A stretch of 9,031 nucleotides of DNA from assembly GCA_958445895.1 (NCBI GenBank), contig CAUCTV010000052.1, positions 1 to 9,031 on the forward strand, in the 5' to 3' direction. The notes below the pieces were generated by a model that saw only the letters and a program-made list of their open reading frames with translations, had not been told where the DNA came from and did no database searches. Below are positions 6,722-9,031 of this stretch, in pieces; the first letter of the stretch is position 1; each line of letters begins with the position of its first letter. Source of the DNA: an uncultured Collinsella sp. (GTDB lineage Bacteria; Actinomycetota; Coriobacteriia; Coriobacteriales; Coriobacteriaceae). A program made the position numbers and the translations under genes.

Positions 6722-6844
6722 CCATGCGCGTGGAATGGCCTCGTAGCCGAGTCCCAGGTACGCGAGCACCGGTGTCGCCGCCGCGCCCGCGATGCCCAGC
6801 CAGAACGCCAGCGGCTTCGTGCGGACCCTCCAGTTGATGCCCAT
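6722..6844 (-). pseudogene. N-terminal remnant of a phage holin
   Basis: From the ATG at 6844 the frame reads MGINWRVRTKPLAFWLGIAG and then ATPVLAYLGLGYE. This matches the start of phiLC3-type phage holins: a basic INW-x-VR N-terminus followed by the first hydrophobic helix. Holins open the cell membrane for lysin at the end of a phage cycle. The match ends near residue 41; the frame stays open to 6608 but turns into Arg/Pro-rich sequence without the second helix. AAGGAG lies eight bases before the ATG, an excellent ribosome binding site. The IS3 remnant begins within about 30 bases upstream. It is a leftover of a prophage lysis module. Confidence 0.55.
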
Positions 6845-6867
6845 AGGTCTTCTCCTTCCATGGGCAA

Positions 6868-7487
6868 TTCAAAGGGGCTGGTCGCCTGCGCGCCGCGGAG
6901 GAGGCGCAGGTACAGCCCGTACGTGGGCGAGGTCTACGTGGCGCCTGGGAACACCTGCCTGGACGAGAGGGGCAGACACCGCTTCGCGGCCAGCCAAACG
7001 GGCTGTGGGTCACAGGCATCACGGAATTCCGCATCCCCGCCGGCAAGTGCACCTCTCGCCGGCGATCAATTGCTTCAACGGAATGCCCGTCGGCTGGTCC
7101 ATCGGCACGCCCCCGAACGCGGTGCTTGCCAACTCATCGCTCCTGCGGGCCTGCTCGCAGCTTGCGTATGGTGAGCACCACTGGGTGCACTCCGACCGCG
7201 GCAGCCATTACCGGTGGCCCGGTTGGATCGCCATCTGCGATGGGCACGGCATCGTGCGCTCGATGGCGAGGAAGGGGTGCTCACCCGACAATTCAAGGGC
7301 GGAGGGCTTCTTCGGCAGGCTGAAGGTGGAGTCCTTCCACGGAAGGGGCTGGGACGATGCTGGCATGGGGGAGTTCATGGAGATGCCGGACGCCTATCTG
7401 TTCTGGTACCGCGACAAGCGCCGCAAGAGCGACCTGGGCTATATGAGCCCGATGCAGTTCCGAAGAAGCCTAGGTCCTGTAGCGTAG
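6868..7487 (+). pseudogene. Decayed IS3-family transposase (C-terminal part of OrfB)
   Basis: Three frames in turn give the catalytic domain of an IS3-family DDE transposase. RRRRYSPYVGEV and RGRHRFAAS come first (to about 6995). PNGLWVTGITEFRIPAGK follows (to about 7047). HLSPAINCFNGMPVGWSI, VHSDRGSHYRWPGW, DNSRAEGFFGRLK and YMSPMQFRRSL then run to the TAG at 7487. Two frameshifts separate them; the second looks like loss of one G from an AAGGTG. In active relatives the first motif is VTD-I-T; here Asp has become Gly, so the first catalytic residue is gone. The second (Asp of HSDRG) and third (Glu of AEGFF) remain. OrfA and the N-terminal half of OrfB are missing. The element cannot transpose by itself. 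Confidence 0.85.
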
Positions 7488-7527
7488 GAACACAGTCCGG
7501 GGTTTCCGCTGCAGTCCCCGGTGTTCA
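7488..7527. mobile_element. Probable right end of the IS3-family element
   Basis: Directly after the transposase stop is CAGTCCGGGGTTTCCGCTG followed by CAGTCCCC, similar in position and character to the terminal repeat of IS3-family elements. The segment also contains an imperfect inverted repeat (GAACAC plus CGGGG against CCCCGGTGTTC). I found no matching left end or target duplication in the window, so the exact boundary is uncertain. Confidence 0.4.
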
Positions 7528-7535
7528 GTTTAGCC

Positions 7536-7658
7536 TTGACAGAAGCAGTCCACCTGGAGCGCAACGTCGCGGAGTGGTGCCGCCACAAGCGCGTCGGGGG
7601 CGCCACCGTTGCCGCGCTGAAGGCCGCCTTCATGGACAAGCTCGGTAAGGTCGCGTAG
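7536..7658 (+). pseudogene. C-terminal fragment of an unrecognised gene
   Basis: A 40-codon frame reads LTEAVHLERNVAEWCRHKRV, then GGATVAALKAAFMDKLGKVA and a TAG. Its codon use is typical of real genes here and the sequence looks like an amphipathic helical C-terminus. The frame is open upstream into the IS end, so it is likely the tail of a gene interrupted or truncated by the element. I do not recognise the family. Confidence 0.35.
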
Positions 7659-7677
7659 GATAACGGCCGACGACGGC

Positions 7678-7724
7678 CCTGGAGGGAATTACGCCTCTTT
7701 TCGTGACACAACTTGCCCTCCAGG
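7678..7724. repeat. 9-bp inverted repeat upstream of the acyltransferase gene
   Basis: CCTGGAGGG at 7678-7686 and CCCTCCAGG at 7716-7724 are exact reverse complements with a 29-base spacer. The right arm overlaps the candidate -35 box of the acyltransferase promoter. It could be an operator or part of an old insertion-element end. Confidence 0.5.
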
Positions 7725-7740
7725 TGTAATTGGCTAAATT
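7713..7740 (+). promoter_or_regulatory. Candidate promoter of the acyltransferase gene
   Basis: TTGCCC at 7713-7718 and TAAATT at 7735-7740 are separated by 16 bases. Transcription would start near 7747, about 40 bases before the proposed start codon. This is a weak consensus match. Confidence 0.3.
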
Positions 7741-7786
7741 GTTGGTATGCAGGACACGTTGGCGACTCATAAAAGTTGCACGGTTG

Positions 7787-8902
7787 ATGGGGGAGAGTTT
7801 GGGACGATCAAAAGAGCGCAATTCAAAGGTTGAGCTTCTGCGCATCATCTCGATGTGGTTCATAGTAGCTCATCATTTCGTGATTCATAATGCTGAGCCT
7901 ATTTCCGTTTTCCCCGGGACCGTTGCACGCATGGTGCTGCATGGCGTGTTGTACCCTTCGGGGCGTATTGCCGTTGCCGTGTTTTTTATCATTACGGTGT
8001 GGTACCTGGCCGACGCGCAACTGACACTTAAGGGTCAGCTGCGAAGGGCTTGGACCCTGCTGGGGCAAATGCTCTTTTATAGTGTGCCACTCGTCCTGTA
8101 CTTCGGCGTGTTTAAGGCGGGGGATGGTCTGCAAGCTGAAGAGCTAATGGCTGCCGTCTTTGCTCCGCTCGCCTCTCTGTGGTGGTTTCCTACGGTGTAT
8201 ATTTTGCTGATTCTTGTGGCGCCCTATCTGTTCGACGGGTTGCGTACCTTGACGAGCCGGCGACTGGGTGAGCTCTGTATGCTGCTGGTCGTGTTATATG
8301 GGGTCTTGCCCGTTGTGCCGTATTCGACAATTGGTGGCTTTGTTTCCTCCCTGACGGGTCAGACGGTCGTGATCGCGTGCGTGACGTGTTGGTTTAAGTG
8401 GCATTATCGCGGTGGGGCGGGTGCGAGGGTTTTGGTGCTGCCCGTTCTTTCGTACGTTGCTGTGTATGTTTGCTACTTTGTGGCTCAAAAGGATGTGCTC
8501 CTTTTGAGCGCTTTCGCTTCCAACGTGTACGAATCGGTGGTGACTAATCCCGCAAGCCTCTTGTCGCTTACGATCGCACTTCCGGTGTGCTTGTTTGTCT
8601 TTAACGCTCAACCTGCGCATTGGCCTGTTGTCAATTACTTGGCCACGTTGTCGTTTGGCGTGTACCTTGCCACGGACAGCGCGTACATGCAGGAGCTGCT
8701 GTGGAAGAACTTGCTTGTGTTCTCCCACTGCCACCCAGCGTGGGGACTGCTGTCGGTGGTGCTCGTGGTGACCGGCGTGTATGTTGCCGCTTCCTGCGTC
8801 GAGGCGGTTCGACAGGTTCTGTATCGGGCGTTTTTCAAGCATCCGGGTAGGGTGTTTGATGTTTTGTGGGACAAGATTGAAGGGGTTTCTTTGCCGAAGT
8901 AG
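7787..8902 (+). CDS. Acyltransferase-3 family membrane protein (surface glycan O-acyltransferase)
   Basis: The 371-residue protein is an integral-membrane acyltransferase of the OafA/WecH type, which transfers acetyl or similar groups onto exported glycans. Near the N-terminus RNSKVELLRIISMWFIVAHH is the family's first helix with its conserved HH pair. About ten hydrophobic helices follow (for example LWWFPTVYILLILVAPYLF and LSFGVYLATDSAYMQELLW). The usual ISGY-like stretch after the second helix reads FFIITVWYLA. The start is uncertain: the open frame begins at a TTG at 7730, inside the likely promoter; ATG 7787 is chosen, but TTG 7799, preceded by GGGGGAG, is also possible. The glycosyltransferase remnant at 2147 suggests both once belonged to a polysaccharide locus. 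The gene appears intact and has no same-strand partner in the window. Confidence 0.8.
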   Translation: MGESLGRSKERNSKVELLRIISMWFIVAHHFVIHNAEPISVFPGTVARMVLHGVLYPSGRIAVAVFFIITVWYLADAQLTLKGQLRRAWTLLGQMLFYSVPLVLYFGVFKAGDGLQAEELMAAVFAPLASLWWFPTVYILLILVAPYLFDGLRTLTSRRLGELCMLLVVLYGVLPVVPYSTIGGFVSSLTGQTVVIACVTCWFKWHYRGGAGARVLVLPVLSYVAVYVCYFVAQKDVLLLSAFASNVYESVVTNPASLLSLTIALPVCLFVFNAQPAHWPVVNYLATLSFGVYLATDSAYMQELLWKNLLVFSHCHPAWGLLSVVLVVTGVYVAASCVEAVRQVLYRAFFKHPGRVFDVLWDKIEGVSLPK

Positions 8903-8955
8903 GCCATTGTTGGGTCAAGTCCTAAGCGGTGCGTAAATTCGTAATCGCGATTCTC

Positions 8956-9031
8956 CTACGCTGCCTTCCTCAGCTCGGTTCCGATAATGGGGTAAGGGTG
9001 AAAATGGGTTAACGGCAGGTCAAGTAATTCA
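8956..9031 (-). CDS. Possible partial gene end running off the right edge
   Basis: On the minus strand 24 codons from the window edge are open to a TAG at 8956-8958, reading LTHFHPYPIIGTELRKAA at the end. The sequence is protein-like and would be the C-terminus of a gene convergent with the acyltransferase. An open stretch this short can arise by chance, and I do not recognise the family. Confidence 0.25.
   Translation of the reverse strand, partial: ELLDLPLTHFHPYPIIGTELRKAA

Noticed and set aside
6509..7174. 221-codon plus-strand frame upstream of and within the transposase remnant
   Set aside because: Only its 6868-6995 part matches the transposase; the rest is antisense to the holin remnant and Arg/Pro-rich.
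1..9031. CRISPR array, tRNA or rRNA genes
   Set aside because: No regularly spaced direct repeats, no cloverleaf-like segments with TTC-type T arms and no rRNA-like stretches were seen.

Overview
The window looks like an accessory region from a high-GC Gram-positive bacterium, most likely an actinobacterium of the Coriobacteriia (Collinsella/Olsenella-like). That placement is inference from GC-rich codon use, GGAGG-type ribosome binding sites and the type of IS3 transposase and glycosyltransferase remnants. It rests on no marker gene. No tRNA, rRNA or CRISPR array was seen.

Layout, left to right. (1) 9-1722, minus strand: an AbiEi-type antitoxin/transcriptional regulator whose partner toxin would lie off the left edge, and upstream of it a RhuM-family protein with a C-terminal Doc/Fic domain. 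A perfect 19-bp inverted repeat sits just upstream of the AbiEi start and is probably its operator. (2) 1723-2657, plus strand: a largely gene-free stretch, a possible 19-residue leucine-rich peptide with a good ribosome binding site, then a frameshifted C-terminal piece of a family 2 glycosyltransferase. (3) 2818-5970, minus strand: a two-gene operon, SIR2-domain protein then HerA-like ATPase, overlapping by 8 nt and ending in a hairpin terminator. This is the organisation of the SIR2-HerA (Nezha) anti-phage system and is the functional centre of the window. (4) 5975-6454, minus strand: leftovers of an older locus directly in front of SIR2, namely the N-terminus of a DNA methyltransferase with a damaged SAM-binding motif and a small beta-barrel domain of the kind found at UvrD/PcrA helicase C-termini. 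(5) 6608-7658: the first codons of a phage holin, a decayed IS3-family transposase with a lost catalytic Asp and two frameshifts, and a 40-codon tail of an unrecognised gene. (6) 7787-8902, plus strand: an apparently intact acyltransferase-3 membrane protein, then a possible gene end running off the right edge.

How it fits together. The glycosyltransferase remnant and the acyltransferase, both on the plus strand, suggest a cell-surface polysaccharide locus. Defence and stress genes (AbiE, RhuM-Doc, SIR2-HerA, a dead restriction-modification piece) and phage/IS debris are packed around and between them. The region reads as a turnover hotspot in which one defence module (SIR2-HerA) replaced or was spliced onto the ruins of another (a methyltransferase system). 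The intact genes are AbiEi, RhuM-Doc, SIR2, HerA and the acyltransferase; most of the rest is broken.
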